From: DASSTY01 sp035760645
GTDB lineage: Bacteria > Gemmatimonadota > Gemmatimonadetes > Gemmatimonadales > GWC2-71-9
Assembly: GCA_035760645.1 (NCBI GenBank)
Contig: DASTSO010000136.1
Location: 1-64,000 of the forward strand
Direction: 5' to 3'
Length of the DNA: 64,000 nucleotides
Positions 16,250-28,242 of this stretch are shown here, one piece after another. The notes beneath the pieces were generated by a model. It was not told where the DNA came from and did no database searches. It was given only the letters and a program-made list of their open reading frames with translations. The translations under genes were made by a program, and so were the position numbers. Each line of letters starts with the position of its first letter. Position 1 is the first letter of the stretch.

Positions 16250-17643
16250 GGCGGCTCCGCCGCTTCCGCCTCCCCCATCCCCTCGTCCTCCTCGTCGTCT
16301 GCGTCTTCATCGCGGCGGCGGCGAGCTGGGTGCTGCCGGCGGGGCGCTTCGAGCGCCACGACGACCCGGCCACCGGGCGCAGCGTCGTCGTCCCGGGCAC
16401 CTATCACCGGGTCGCGCCCGCGCCGGTCGGGCCGTTCCAGGCGGTGGTGGCGATCCCCAAGGGGCTCGAGGCCGCGGCCGACGTCGTCTTCCTCGTCTTC
16501 CTGGTGGGTGGCGCCTTCACGGTCGTGGAGCAGACCGGCGCGCTCCGGCGCGCGGTGGGCCGGCTGGTCCAGGCGATGGCGCGGCGGGAGACGTGGGTGA
16601 TCCCGATCGTCTCGGCCGCGTTCGCGCTGGGCGGGCTCACCGAGAACATGCAGGAGGAGATCATCGCCTTCGTGCCGATCCTCCTCGTGCTCGCGCGCCA
16701 GCTGGGCTTCGACGCGCTCACCGCCTGCGCGATGAGCGTCGGCTCCGCCGCCGTCGGCGCGGCGTTCAGCCCGATCAACCCGTTCCAGGTGCAGATCGCC
16801 CAGAAGCTCGCACAACTCCAGCCCGGCTCGGGCGGGCTCTTCCGTACCGCCTTCCTCCTCCTCGCCCTCACGCTCTGGACCTGGGCCATCGTGCGGCACG
16901 GCGCCCGGGTGCGCGCCGCGCGCGTCGCGGTCGGCCCCGCCGCGGGCGAGACCGAGGCGGAGCTCGCCGCGGCGGAGGCGGAGGTCGCGGCGGAGCAGCC
17001 GCTGGGCTGGCGGCTCACCGTGGTGCTGCTCCTCGTCGCCGCGGCGTTCGTGATGCTGGTGGTGGGACTGCAGGTGCTGGGCTGGGGCTTCGACGAGCTC
17101 TCGGCGCTCTTCCTCGTGATGGGCGTGGCCGCCGGCCTCATCGCCGGACTCGGCATCGCGGGCACCACGAATGCCTTCGTCGAGGGCTTCCGCGGGATGA
17201 CCACCGCGGCGCTCCTCATCGGCTTCGCCCGGGCGATCTCGGTGGTGCTCGAGGAGGGCCAGGTGCTCGACACGCTGGTGCACGGCCTCTTCGCCCCGCT
17301 CGCCGGGCTGCCGGTGGCGGCGAGCGCCGCCGCGATGATGGCGGCGCAGGCGCTGGTGCACGTCCCGGTGCCGAGCGTGAGCGGCCAGGCGGTGCTCACG
17401 ATGCCGATCCTGGTGCCGCTCTCCGACCTGCTCGGCCTGTCGCGCCAGGTGACGGTGCTCGCCTACCAGTACGGCGCCGGCCTCACCGAGCTCCTCACCC
17501 CCACCAACGGCGCCCTCATGGCCATCCTCGCCGCCGCCGGCGTCGGCTTCGACGAGTGGCTCCGCTTCGCCGTGCGCTGGGTGGTGCTGCTGGCGCTGCT
17601 GGGCCTGGTGGCGATGGGAGTGGCGGTGGCGGTGGGATTGTAG
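16246..17643 (+). CDS. YfcC/DcuC-family inner-membrane carrier
   Basis: 465 aa, about 12 hydrophobic segments. It matches the YfcC (C4-dicarboxylate anaerobic carrier-like) family: opening PHPLVLLVV with SWVLPAGRFER, then LGGLTENMQEEIIAFVPI, SPINPFQVQIAQ and a late SVSGQAVLTMPILVPL-D with YGAGLTELLTPTNG. The substrate is uncertain; the family is often annotated for basic amino acids, peptides or dicarboxylates. The start GTG 16246 gives a 4-base GTGA overlap with the Cys-rich gene. The stop opens into element A2. Confidence 0.85.
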   Translation: MRRLRRFRLPHPLVLLVVCVFIAAAASWVLPAGRFERHDDPATGRSVVVPGTYHRVAPAPVGPFQAVVAIPKGLEAAADVVFLVFLVGGAFTVVEQTGALRRAVGRLVQAMARRETWVIPIVSAAFALGGLTENMQEEIIAFVPILLVLARQLGFDALTACAMSVGSAAVGAAFSPINPFQVQIAQKLAQLQPGSGGLFRTAFLLLALTLWTWAIVRHGARVRAARVAVGPAAGETEAELAAAEAEVAAEQPLGWRLTVVLLLVAAAFVMLVVGLQVLGWGFDELSALFLVMGVAAGLIAGLGIAGTTNAFVEGFRGMTTAALLIGFARAISVVLEEGQVLDTLVHGLFAPLAGLPVAASAAAMMAAQALVHVPVPSVSGQAVLTMPILVPLSDLLGLSRQVTVLAYQYGAGLTELLTPTNGALMAILAAAGVGFDEWLRFAVRWVVLLALLGLVAMGVAVAVGL

Positions 17644-17731
17644 GTGCTAGGGGCTAGGGCGCGGTCGAACGGGCCCGGTGCGAGGAAACCGGCATGGGCA
17701 GGGAGCCCCTAGCCCCTAGCCCCTAGCCCCT
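17642..17731. repeat. Heptad-repeat element A2
   Basis: Short left arm (aggtgct, aggggct, start of a third copy) at 17642-17658 and a right arm of four perfect agcccct heptads at 17704-17731. It fills the gap between the convergent YfcC and thioredoxin genes. The centre has only weak ccggt/accgg pairing, so this copy lacks the strong terminator hairpin of A1. The right arm is G-quadruplex-type on the minus strand. Confidence 0.8.
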
Positions 17732-17734
17732 GTT

Positions 17735-18160
17735 TCACCCCACCAGCCGCTCCAGATCCCCCATCTGCGCCACGCCGACGTGGCGGCCGGCTTCCCGGCC
17801 CTGCTTGAACGCGATGAGCGTGGGGATGCCGCGGATGCCGAAGCGGCCGGCGGTGGCCTGGTTGGCGTCGGTATCGAGCTTGAGGACGAGGACCTCGCCC
17901 TGGCGAGCCGCGGCGAAGGCGTCGAGGGTGGGCGCCATCATCTTGCAGGGGCCGCACCAGTCGGCGTAGAAGTCGACCAGCACCGGCACGCTCGAGCCGG
18001 CGATGACGCGGTCGAAGTCCTCGTCGCCGGTCTTGAGGGGCCGGTCGAGGTGGAGCGGCCGGTGGCAGTGGCCGCACTTGGGCCCGAGCGAGAGCTTCTC
18101 GAGGTCGATGCGGTTCAGGGTGGCGCAGAAGGGGCACTTCACCGTTACGGGTCGAGCCAT
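17735..18160 (-). CDS. trxC: Thioredoxin 2 (zinc-finger thioredoxin)
   Basis: 141-aa cytoplasmic disulfide reductase. The N-terminal zinc ribbon has CPFC and CGHC pairs (about residues 9-32), the mark of TrxC, followed by a thioredoxin fold with active site WCGPCKMM near residue 70 and the cis-Pro motif GIPTLIAF. ATG 18160 has GGAGG 5 bases upstream; an upstream in-frame start (18268) would add a tail with no TrxC counterpart. Thioredoxin 2 is usually linked to oxidative stress. Confidence 0.92.
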   Translation of the reverse strand: MARPVTVKCPFCATLNRIDLEKLSLGPKCGHCHRPLHLDRPLKTGDEDFDRVIAGSSVPVLVDFYADWCGPCKMMAPTLDAFAAARQGEVLVLKLDTDANQATAGRFGIRGIPTLIAFKQGREAGRHVGVAQMGDLERLVG

Positions 18161-18387
18161 GGGGGCCTCCGTCGCTCCGTCGCCGGACAAAACGTCTCCT
18201 CTGCTGGAAACATGGCCCGGCGCGCGGGGGAGACAAGTCGCCGCGCCGGGCCGGGTGACCATGCCCACAGACGTCCCCGGTGTCCCGGCGCTAGGATGGC
18301 ACCAGTGTTGCGCGGATTTCCCTCACCCACGGCCCCGGCGCGTCCGGGGAGCAGCGTGGCGGGATCCCTCGACCGGGAAGGACGGTT

Positions 18388-18834
18388 ATGGAAGATATGA
18401 CTGACCTCTTGATCCGCGACATGCAGCAGGACGAGGATTTCGCCGCCTGGTTCTCCGACCTGCTGGAGATGGAAGAGCACCGTGGCACCGGCTTCCATCT
18501 CGACGATCGCTACCTGGTGCTCAGCAACGAGATCGGCGACTGGATCGGCGGGCTCCGCTTCACCCTGCGGGGCGGCGTCGCCACCCTGCTCGAGCTCGGC
18601 GTGGCCCCCGCGGCGCGGCACCAGGGCCACGCCCACCGGCTGCTCGCCGCCTTCGAGGAGCGGGCGGTGGAGCACGGGAGCCACCTGGCCGAATTCTGGA
18701 CCGACGACACCCGCTCGGAGGGGCTCCTGAGTGCCCTGGGCTGGCGGGTGGTCACCCGGCGGGACGACTACATCGGGCACCGCAGCTGGGCGCTGATGGA
18801 AAAGCCGCTCGCGCCGGCCGCGGCCGGCGGCTGA
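18388..18834 (+). CDS. GNAT-like N-acetyltransferase
   Basis: 148 aa. The centre shows GNAT motif A (ELGVAPAARHQGHAHRLL), where the R/Q-x-x-G-x-A loop would bind acetyl-CoA, preceded by strands and followed by motif B-like LLSALGWRVVTRRDDY. Substrate unknown. A purine-rich GGAAGG is upstream of ATG 18388. The 227-base divergent gap to trxC holds a possible -10 TAGGAT at 18292-18297 but no clear -35. Confidence 0.7.
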   Translation: MEDMTDLLIRDMQQDEDFAAWFSDLLEMEEHRGTGFHLDDRYLVLSNEIGDWIGGLRFTLRGGVATLLELGVAPAARHQGHAHRLLAAFEERAVEHGSHLAEFWTDDTRSEGLLSALGWRVVTRRDDYIGHRSWALMEKPLAPAAAGG

Positions 18835-18858
18835 CCCGTCGCCGGCGGGTGTGGAATC

Positions 18859-18900
18859 GCGGGCCCGGTGGCAATAGGTTTCTCCTGCTACCGGGCCCGC
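18859..18900 (+). terminator. Hairpin between GNAT and desaturase genes
   Basis: Arms gcgggcccggt and accgggcccgc (11 bp), extended inward by gca/tgc, around a 12-18 base loop. It begins 25 bases after the GNAT stop and ends 50 bases before the desaturase ATG. No T run follows. It could terminate the GNAT transcript or be a leader structure of the desaturase mRNA. Confidence 0.5.
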
Positions 18901-18949
18901 TCTCTCCCTGGAGGGGCCTCATCTTGCAGCCGAGGATGGACGACCGACC

Positions 18950-19927
18950 ATGGGCCTGACCGCGACCGCGCGTGCCTACTTGACGAAGGTGGAAGTGCTC
19001 CGGGACCTGGAGGAGAAGGTCCACGAGCTCATGCGCAAGCACGAGGCGAAGCGCGAGCTCTGGATGCCCAGCGATCTGCTGCAGTCGGAGAACCCCGAGG
19101 TGGGCCCCGACGAGCACGTGGCGCAGCTGCGCGAGCGGGCGAAGGGGATCCCCGACTACGCGCGCGCGGCGCTGGCGCTCAACACCCTCACCGAAGAGGG
19201 GCTGCCGCACTTCCACCGCCTCATCGCCGTGCACCTGGGCGACGACAGCTTCTGGCGGGTCTGGAACAATCTCTGGACGGCCGAGGAGGACCGGCACGGC
19301 CAGGTGCTGCACGACTACGCCCGCGACGCCCGGCTCTTCGAGCAGCGCAGGATCGAGGAGATGCAGTTCGAGTACATGCGGGCGGGCTTCCATCCCGACT
19401 GGGACAAGGACCCCTACCGCGTCTTCGTCTACACCACGCTGCAGGAGCGGGCGACGCAGTTCTCGCACGCCAACACCGGCCGGATCGTGCAGGAGTACGA
19501 GCCGGGGCTGGGCAAGATCCTGAGCATCATGGCGAGCGAGGAGGCGCGGCACTACGTCTTCTACCGCACCGTCTTCGAGGAGATCCTCGAGCGTGACCCG
19601 AACGAGGCGCTCCTCTCGGCCTCGTACCTGATGCCGGCGATCGACATGCCGGGCGTCGCGATGCCGGGCTTCAAGGATCTCGCCGACGTGGTGCGCCGCG
19701 CCGGCATCTACGGCCCGCGCGACTACCTGCGCATCGTGCAGGAGCAGATCAAGCACTGGAAGGTCGAGAGCATCACGGGGCTGAACGAGATCGGCCGCAA
19801 GGCGCAGGAGAAGATCCTCGAGATCCCCGACCGGCTGAAGCGCATCGCCGACCTCATGGAGACGCGCAGCCGGGCGAAGACGTTCAGCTTCCCGGTCGTG
19901 TTCAACCGCGAATTCGCGATGGAATGA
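18950..19927 (+). CDS. Acyl-[acyl-carrier-protein] desaturase
   Basis: 325-aa soluble di-iron desaturase that would insert a cis double bond into acyl-ACP. Iron ligands fit the two ExxH pairs: EDRH at residues 113-116 and EARH at 198-201, with further Glu near 82 and at 166. WRVWNNLWTAEEDRHG is typical of the family. Length is close to bacterial FAB2/DesA1-like members. It is the first of three overlapping genes; its TGA overlaps the lipoprotein ATG. Role: membrane fluidity by unsaturated fatty acid synthesis under oxygen. Confidence 0.9.
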   Translation: MGLTATARAYLTKVEVLRDLEEKVHELMRKHEAKRELWMPSDLLQSENPEVGPDEHVAQLRERAKGIPDYARAALALNTLTEEGLPHFHRLIAVHLGDDSFWRVWNNLWTAEEDRHGQVLHDYARDARLFEQRRIEEMQFEYMRAGFHPDWDKDPYRVFVYTTLQERATQFSHANTGRIVQEYEPGLGKILSIMASEEARHYVFYRTVFEEILERDPNEALLSASYLMPAIDMPGVAMPGFKDLADVVRRAGIYGPRDYLRIVQEQIKHWKVESITGLNEIGRKAQEKILEIPDRLKRIADLMETRSRAKTFSFPVVFNREFAME

Positions 19928-20439
19928 GGCGACTCGTCCCCGTGGGACTCGCCCTCGGGATGCTCCTCGCCGGGGCGGCCTGCCGCAAGGCGGCCGCCCC
20001 GGCGCATGAGGGGCAGTCCACCGCCGCGGCCGCGGGCGATCCGCCCGCGGCCGATCCCGCGGCGCAGGCCGCGGCGGACACGCTGGGGCGCGAGCTCTTC
20101 CGGCTGGTGGACCGGGCGGTGAGCTACCGCGGGGCGCACCGCGACCGGCCGGCGCGCTCGGTGAGCGAGCTCGGGCTCGACAGCCTGAGCCCGCAGGTGG
20201 TGCGCCGCCTCGCGCTCGCCGACTCGGGCGGCGACGGCGTCATCGGGCGCGAGGTCGCCACGGTCGCCTGGCGGCGGCCGGAGGGGCGCGCGCTGCGCTC
20301 GTGCCGCGCCACCCCGCAGGTGCTGGAGGACGCGGCGCTGCAGACGGGGCGGTTCACCGTGCACTGCACCCTGGCCGCGGGCGGCGAGCGGGCGTTCGTC
20401 GTCGTCCCCGCGGGCGCCGGCCGGGGAGCGCGCCGGTGA
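19924..20439 (+). CDS. Lipoprotein of unknown function
   Basis: 171 aa with a signal peptide and a Cys at about residue 20 (AGAACRK), probably lipid-anchored. The mature part is Ala-rich, then a helical segment and a C-terminal half with two Cys (SCRATP, VHCTL) that could form a disulfide. No family is recognised. It overlaps the desaturase stop by ATGA and the next gene by GTGA. Confidence 0.6.
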   Translation: MRRLVPVGLALGMLLAGAACRKAAAPAHEGQSTAAAAGDPPAADPAAQAAADTLGRELFRLVDRAVSYRGAHRDRPARSVSELGLDSLSPQVVRRLALADSGGDGVIGREVATVAWRRPEGRALRSCRATPQVLEDAALQTGRFTVHCTLAAGGERAFVVVPAGAGRGARR

Positions 20440-21029
20440 GCGTCTTCGCCTGGCTCGACCTCGCTCTGCGCTGGCTCGTCGTGGCGGCGCTCGTCTATGG
20501 CGTCGTGGTCGCGCTGACGCACTGGGCGGTGCGCGCGCGGCGGCTCACCCCCTTCGGCGCCTGGCCGCGCTTCGTGCGCCGGATCAGCGATCCGGTCCTG
20601 CGGCCGGTGGAGCAGCGCGTCATCCGCTTCGGCGGCAGCCCCCAGGACGCGCCGCTCTGGCTGCTGGGCCTCATCGTGGTGCTCGGCCTCCTGCTCATCA
20701 CCTTCGTGCGCTGGGTCGCGGGGTGGTGGCTGCGGATGCAGTACCTCGCGCAGGCGGGGCCCGGCGCCTGGCTCGTCGCGGGGGTGGGCGCGCTCTTCAA
20801 CCTGGTCGAGCTCGCCATCTTCGTGCGGGTCATCGTCTCCTGGTTCGGCGTCTCGCCCTACCGGTCCTGGATGCGGCCGGTGATGTTCCTCACCAACTGG
20901 ATCATCGAACCCCTCCGTCGCGTCCTCCCGCCGCTGGGCCCCTTCGACATGAGCCCGGTGGTGGCCTACCTGCTGCTCGCGTGGCTGATCGAGCCGGTGG
21001 TGCTGCGAGTGCTGGCGGGGGCCTTGTAG
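20436..21029 (+). CDS. YggT-family integral membrane protein
   Basis: 197 aa, four to five hydrophobic segments. The C-terminal half carries the YggT pattern: FVRVIVSWFGVSPY, then LTNWIIEPLRRVLPPLGPFDMSPVVAYLLLAWL. The N-terminal half looks like a diverged repeat of it (FVRRISDPVLRPVEQR). Family function is poorly defined, with links to osmotic tolerance and membrane assembly. GTG 20436 gives a GTGA overlap. The stop opens directly into element B1. Confidence 0.8.
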   Translation: MSVFAWLDLALRWLVVAALVYGVVVALTHWAVRARRLTPFGAWPRFVRRISDPVLRPVEQRVIRFGGSPQDAPLWLLGLIVVLGLLLITFVRWVAGWWLRMQYLAQAGPGAWLVAGVGALFNLVELAIFVRVIVSWFGVSPYRSWMRPVMFLTNWIIEPLRRVLPPLGPFDMSPVVAYLLLAWLIEPVVLRVLAGAL

Positions 21030-21187
21030 GCGGGACGGCGGGCGCCTCCGTGGGCCGGGGAGCGCCGATGACGCACGGGCGGGACGGCGGGAGGGCCCGA
21101 TGCAGAACGAGCCTCCGGTGCTGACTCCGGAGGCTCGCCCGGAAGACGAGTTTCCCGCCGTCCCGCCGTTCCGCCCTCCCGCCTTCC
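21029..21187. repeat. Nested G-rich/C-rich octad element B1
   Basis: G-rich left arms ggcgggacggcggg at 21029-21044 and again at 21078-21096, a hairpin at 21108-21137, then a C-rich right arm (cccgccgtcccgccg...) at 21154-21183. The right arm leads into a TATTAGAT -10-like sequence at 21189-21196, the probable promoter of the SAM-II/metH transcript. Confidence 0.8.
21108..21137 (+). terminator. Terminator hairpin inside element B1
   Basis: Arms cgagcctccgg and ccggaggctcg, 8-base loop. The same stem core recurs in elements B5 and B6. It would end the desaturase-YggT transcript. Confidence 0.65.
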
Positions 21188-21188
21188 G

Positions 21189-21196
21189 TATTAGAT
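21189..21196 (+). promoter_or_regulatory. Putative -10 of the metH transcript
   Basis: TATTAGAT directly after the C-rich arm of B1; a start around 21203 would begin the RNA about 12 bases before the SAM-II aptamer. No good -35 is seen because that space is the repeat arm. Confidence 0.4.
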
Positions 21197-21213
21197 TGGA
21201 CCCACAACCGATC

Positions 21214-21264
21214 CCCGTGGTGATTTGCGCTGATTGCGGCCACGTTAAACAACCTGCTAAAACG
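21214..21264 (+). promoter_or_regulatory. SAM-II (SAM-alpha) riboswitch aptamer
   Basis: The segment shows the diagnostic order of the SAM-II family: stem strand cgtgg (21216-21220), conserved tgatttg, then ttgc-gg with pairing strand ccacg (21240-21244), conserved gttaaaca, and terminal gctaaaacg (21256-21264) that forms the pseudoknot. SAM-II RNAs bind S-adenosylmethionine and switch off methionine genes; they are best known from Alphaproteobacteria. It lies 53 bases before metH, which fits feedback control of methionine synthesis. Confidence 0.88.
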
Positions 21265-21300
21265 CCCCGCTGCCCGGAGCCGTTTTAGCTCCGGGCTTTG
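21256..21300 (+). promoter_or_regulatory. Riboswitch expression platform with exclusive hairpins
   Basis: Hairpin cccggagc (21273-21280) with gctccggg (21288-21295), followed by cttt, resembles a short terminator. The aptamer tail gctaaaacg (21256-21264) is perfectly complementary to cgttttagc (21281-21289), which forms the loop and first stem base of that hairpin. So without ligand the tail can pair there and break the hairpin; SAM binding would hold the tail in the pseudoknot and free the hairpin. GGAGG for metH is at 21305-21309. Confidence 0.75.
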
Positions 21301-21316
21301 CATTGGAGGACCCGCC

Positions 21317-25065
<3,749 letters not shown>

Positions 25066-25069
<4 letters not shown>

Positions 25070-26940
25070 CCGCGCTCGCCGAGCTGCTCGCCGACGGCCG
25101 CGTCCACGTCTTCGACGGGGCGATGGGCACCATGCTCTACGCCCGCGGCGTCTTCCTCAACGTCTGCTACGACGAGCTGAACCTGCGCCAGCCGGAGCTG
25201 GTGCGGGAGATCCACCGGGAGTACGTGCGCGCGGGCGCGGAGGTGCTCGAGACCAACACCTTCGGCGCCAACCCGTTCAAGCTCGCCCACCACGGGCTCG
25301 CGGCCGAGACCGAGCGGATCAACGCCGCGGCGGCGCGCCTCGCGCGCGACGCGGCCGGCGCGCACGCGAGCGTGGTGGGCGCGATCGGCCCGCTGGGCGT
25401 GCGCCTCGAGCCGTTCGGCGAGACGAGCCGCGACGAGGCGCGCGCCGCGTTCCGGCGCCAGGCGGCGGGCCTCCTGGAGGGCGGCGTGGACGGCTTCGTC
25501 CTCGAGACCTTCAGCGACGTCGACGAGCTGCGCTGCGCCGTGGAGGCGGTGCGCGCGCTCTGCGACCTCCCGATCGTGGCGCAGATGACGATCGGCACCG
25601 ACGGCCGCACCCACTACGGGACCGAGCCCGAGGCGTTCGGCCCCGCCATCGAGGCGATGGGCGTGGCGGCCCTGGGCGTCAACTGCTCGGTGGGCCCGCA
25701 CGGCGTGCTCGAGGCACTCGAGAAGCTGCGGCGGGTGACCACGCTGCCGCTGGTGGGCCAGCCCAACGCCGGCCTGCCGCGCGAGGTGGGCGACCGCAAG
25801 ATCTACATGGCGAGCCCCGAGTACATGGCGAGCTTCGCGCGGCGGATGGTCGAGGCCGGGGCGCGCTTCGTCGGCGGCTGCTGCGGCACGACGCCCGAGC
25901 ACATCCACGCGATGGTGGGCTTCGTGCAGAGCGTCTCGCCGCGGCACGCCACGGTGCGCGTGAGCCAGCCGGTGCACGTCGCCGCGCTCGAGCCGGTGCC
26001 GCTCGCCGCGCGCTCGGGGCTGGGCGCGAAGCTCGCGCGCGGGGCCTTTCTCACCACGGTCGAAATCGTGCCGCCCAAGGGCACCGACCCCGCGCCGATG
26101 TTCGACCAGGCGCGCGCGCTCAAGGCGGCCGGGGTGGACGCGGTGAACGTGCCCGACGGCCCGCGCGCCCAGAGCCGCATGGGCGCGCTCGTCTCCGGCC
26201 TCCTCATCGAGCGCGAGGTGGGGCTCGAGGCGGTGGTCCACTACGCCTGCCGCGACCGCAACCTCCTCGGCATGCTCTCCGATCTCCTCGGCGCCGCCGC
26301 GGGCGAGCTCCGCAACCTGCTCCTCATCACCGGCGATCCGCCGAAGATGGGCCCCTACCCCGACGCGACCGCCGTCTTCGACATCGACTCGATCGGGCTC
26401 ACCAACCTCGTCGCCCGCCTCAACCGCGGGCTCGATCCCGGCGGCAACGCCCTGGGCTCGCAGACGCAGTTCGTCATCGGCGTCGGCGTGAACCCCGCCG
26501 CCCCCGACCTCGAGCGCGAGCTCCGGCGCTTCGCCTGGAAGGTGGAGGCGGGGGCGGAGTACGCCGTCACCCAGCCGGTCTTCGATCTCGAGCAACTCGA
26601 CCGCTTCCTCGACCGCGTGGCCCACCTCGCGCTGCCGATCGTGGCCGGCATCTGGCCCCTCGTCTCCCTCCGGAACGCCGAGTTCCTCGCCAACGAGGTC
26701 CCCGGCGTGACCATCCCCCCCGCCGTGCTCGACCGGATGCGCCGCGCGAGCGCGGCCGGCAAGGACGCCGCGCTGGCCGAGGGGGTCGCGATCGCCCGGG
26801 AGATGCTCGCCGCCGTGCGCGGGCGGGTGCAGGGCGTGCAGGTCTCCGCCCCGCTGGGGCGGGTGCCGGTGGCGCTGGAGGTGCTGGAGGGGGTGTTGGG
26901 CGGGACGGCGGAAGGGCGGGAGGGCGGGAGGGTGGCCTAG
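25066..26940 (+). CDS. Homocysteine S-methyltransferase / methylenetetrahydrofolate reductase fusion
   Basis: 624-aa two-domain enzyme. Residues 1 to about 300 are a homocysteine methyltransferase barrel (VFDGAMGTMLY, zinc Cys in NCSV and GGCCGTTPEHIHAM). Residues about 325-610 are a MetF-type MTHFR barrel (TTVEIVPPKG, LLITGDPPKMGPYPDATAVFDIDSIGL, QPVFDLEQLDRFLDR). It would supply methyl-THF to MetH and may also methylate homocysteine from another donor. ATG 25066 overlaps the metH stop (ATGA), so it shares the riboswitch. The last dozen residues (GTAEGREGGRVA) are encoded by the G-rich arm of element B2, so they are probably not functional. Confidence 0.92.
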
Positions 26941-27003
26941 CGCACGGGCGCGCTCCACCGGGCGGCGCCGTTTCCCGCCCTCCCGCCGTCCCGCCGTCCC
27001 GCC
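26897..27003. repeat. Nested G-rich/C-rich element B2
   Basis: G-rich arm at 26897-26934 (gggcgggacggcgg and related) lies inside the 3' end of the MTHFR fusion gene. A weak GC centre follows, then the C-rich arm at 26971-27003 ending tcccgccgtcccgcc. The C-rich arm runs into TATCTT (27004-27009), a probable -10 for the acyl-CoA dehydrogenase gene. This copy lacks the strong central hairpin. Confidence 0.75.
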
Positions 27004-27009
27004 TATCTT
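27004..27009 (+). promoter_or_regulatory. Putative -10 of the acyl-CoA dehydrogenase gene
   Basis: TATCTT directly abutting the C-rich arm of element B2, 49 bases before the ATG. No consensus -35 is present. Confidence 0.4.
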
Positions 27010-27057
27010 CCCGCCGTTCAGCCCCACCCATCACCCGATTTTCGAGGCAGCGAGACC

Positions 27058-28221
27058 ATGGCGGACGTCGCCACCGCGCCGCAGGCGCTGACGGTTCTGA
27101 CGGAAGAGGAAGCGATGTTCCGCGATGCGGTGCGGGACTTCGCCGAGAGCGAGATCAAGCCCCACGTCGAGGAGATGGACGAGGCCGGCAAGTTCCGCCA
27201 GGACCTCATCCCCAAGTTCTTCGAGCTGGGCCTCATGGGCATCGAGGTGCCGGAGCAGTGGGGCGGCGCCGCGGGCACGATCATGATGGCCACGATCGCC
27301 ATCGAGGAGCTGGCGCGCGTGGACGCCAGCGCCGCGATCTACGTGGACGTGCACAACACGCTCGTCAACAACGCCATCCTGCGCTGGGCGAGCGAGGAGC
27401 AGAAGGCGCGCTACTTCCCGCGCATGACCACCGGCATGCTCGGCGCCTTCGCCCTCAGTGAGCCCGCGAGCGGGAGCGACGCCTTCGCCCTCGAGTGCAA
27501 GGCGGAGGACAAGGGCGACCACTGGGCGCTCACGGGCCGCAAGTTCTGGATCACCAACGGCGCCGAGGCGGAGATCTTCATCGTCTTCGCCAACACCGAC
27601 TTCTCGAAGGGCTACAAGGGCATCACCGCCTTCCTCGTCGAGAAGGGCTTCGAGGGCTTCGCCATCGGCAAGAAGGAGAACAAGCTCGGCATCCGCGCCT
27701 CGAGCACCACGGAGCTCATCCTCGAGGGCGCCAAGGTGCCGAAGGCGAACGTGATGGGCCCGGTGGGCCAGGGCTACAAGATCGCCATCGAGACGCTGAA
27801 CGAGGGGCGCATCGGCATCGGCGCGCAGATGATCGGGCTCGCGCGCGGCGCGCTCGAGGCGGCGACGGCCTACGTGAAGGAGCGGCGCCAGTTCGGCAAG
27901 GCGATCGCCGAATTCCAGGGCGTGCAGTTCCAACTCGCCCAGATGTACACCGAGCTCGAGGCGGCGCGCCTCATGGTCTACAACGCCGCCCGCCTCAAGG
28001 ACGCGGGCCAGCCGTTCGCCAACGAGGCGGCGATGGCCAAGCTCTTCAGCTCGCAGGTGGCGAACCGGATCGCGGGCGACGCGCTCGAGCTCTTCGGCGG
28101 CTACGGCTACTCGAAGGAGTACCCGGCGGAGAAGTACTTCCGCGACGCCAAGATCGGCGCGATCTACGAGGGCACGAGCAACATGCAGCTCCAGACGATC
28201 GCCAAGTTCCTGCTGAAGTGA
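27058..28221 (+). CDS. Acyl-CoA dehydrogenase (short/branched-chain type)
   Basis: 387-aa FAD enzyme oxidising acyl-CoA to enoyl-CoA in beta-oxidation or branched-chain amino-acid breakdown. FAD-binding motifs are AFALSEPASGSDA and FWITNGAEA; catalytic Glu lies in YEGTSNMQLQTIAK near residue 370, the position used by short and medium-chain members. RRQFGKAIAEFQG and ELFGGYGYSKEYPAEKYFRDAKI complete the fold. Full length. Monocistronic by position, between element B2 and a strong terminator. Confidence 0.93.
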   Translation: MADVATAPQALTVLTEEEAMFRDAVRDFAESEIKPHVEEMDEAGKFRQDLIPKFFELGLMGIEVPEQWGGAAGTIMMATIAIEELARVDASAAIYVDVHNTLVNNAILRWASEEQKARYFPRMTTGMLGAFALSEPASGSDAFALECKAEDKGDHWALTGRKFWITNGAEAEIFIVFANTDFSKGYKGITAFLVEKGFEGFAIGKKENKLGIRASSTTELILEGAKVPKANVMGPVGQGYKIAIETLNEGRIGIGAQMIGLARGALEAATAYVKERRQFGKAIAEFQGVQFQLAQMYTELEAARLMVYNAARLKDAGQPFANEAAMAKLFSSQVANRIAGDALELFGGYGYSKEYPAEKYFRDAKIGAIYEGTSNMQLQTIAKFLLK

Positions 28222-28242
28222 CCTGACGCCGGGACGCGCGCA

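Noticed and set aside
21200..21316. A cobalamin riboswitch before metH
   Set aside because: No B12-box-like sequence is seen; the conserved blocks fit SAM-II instead.
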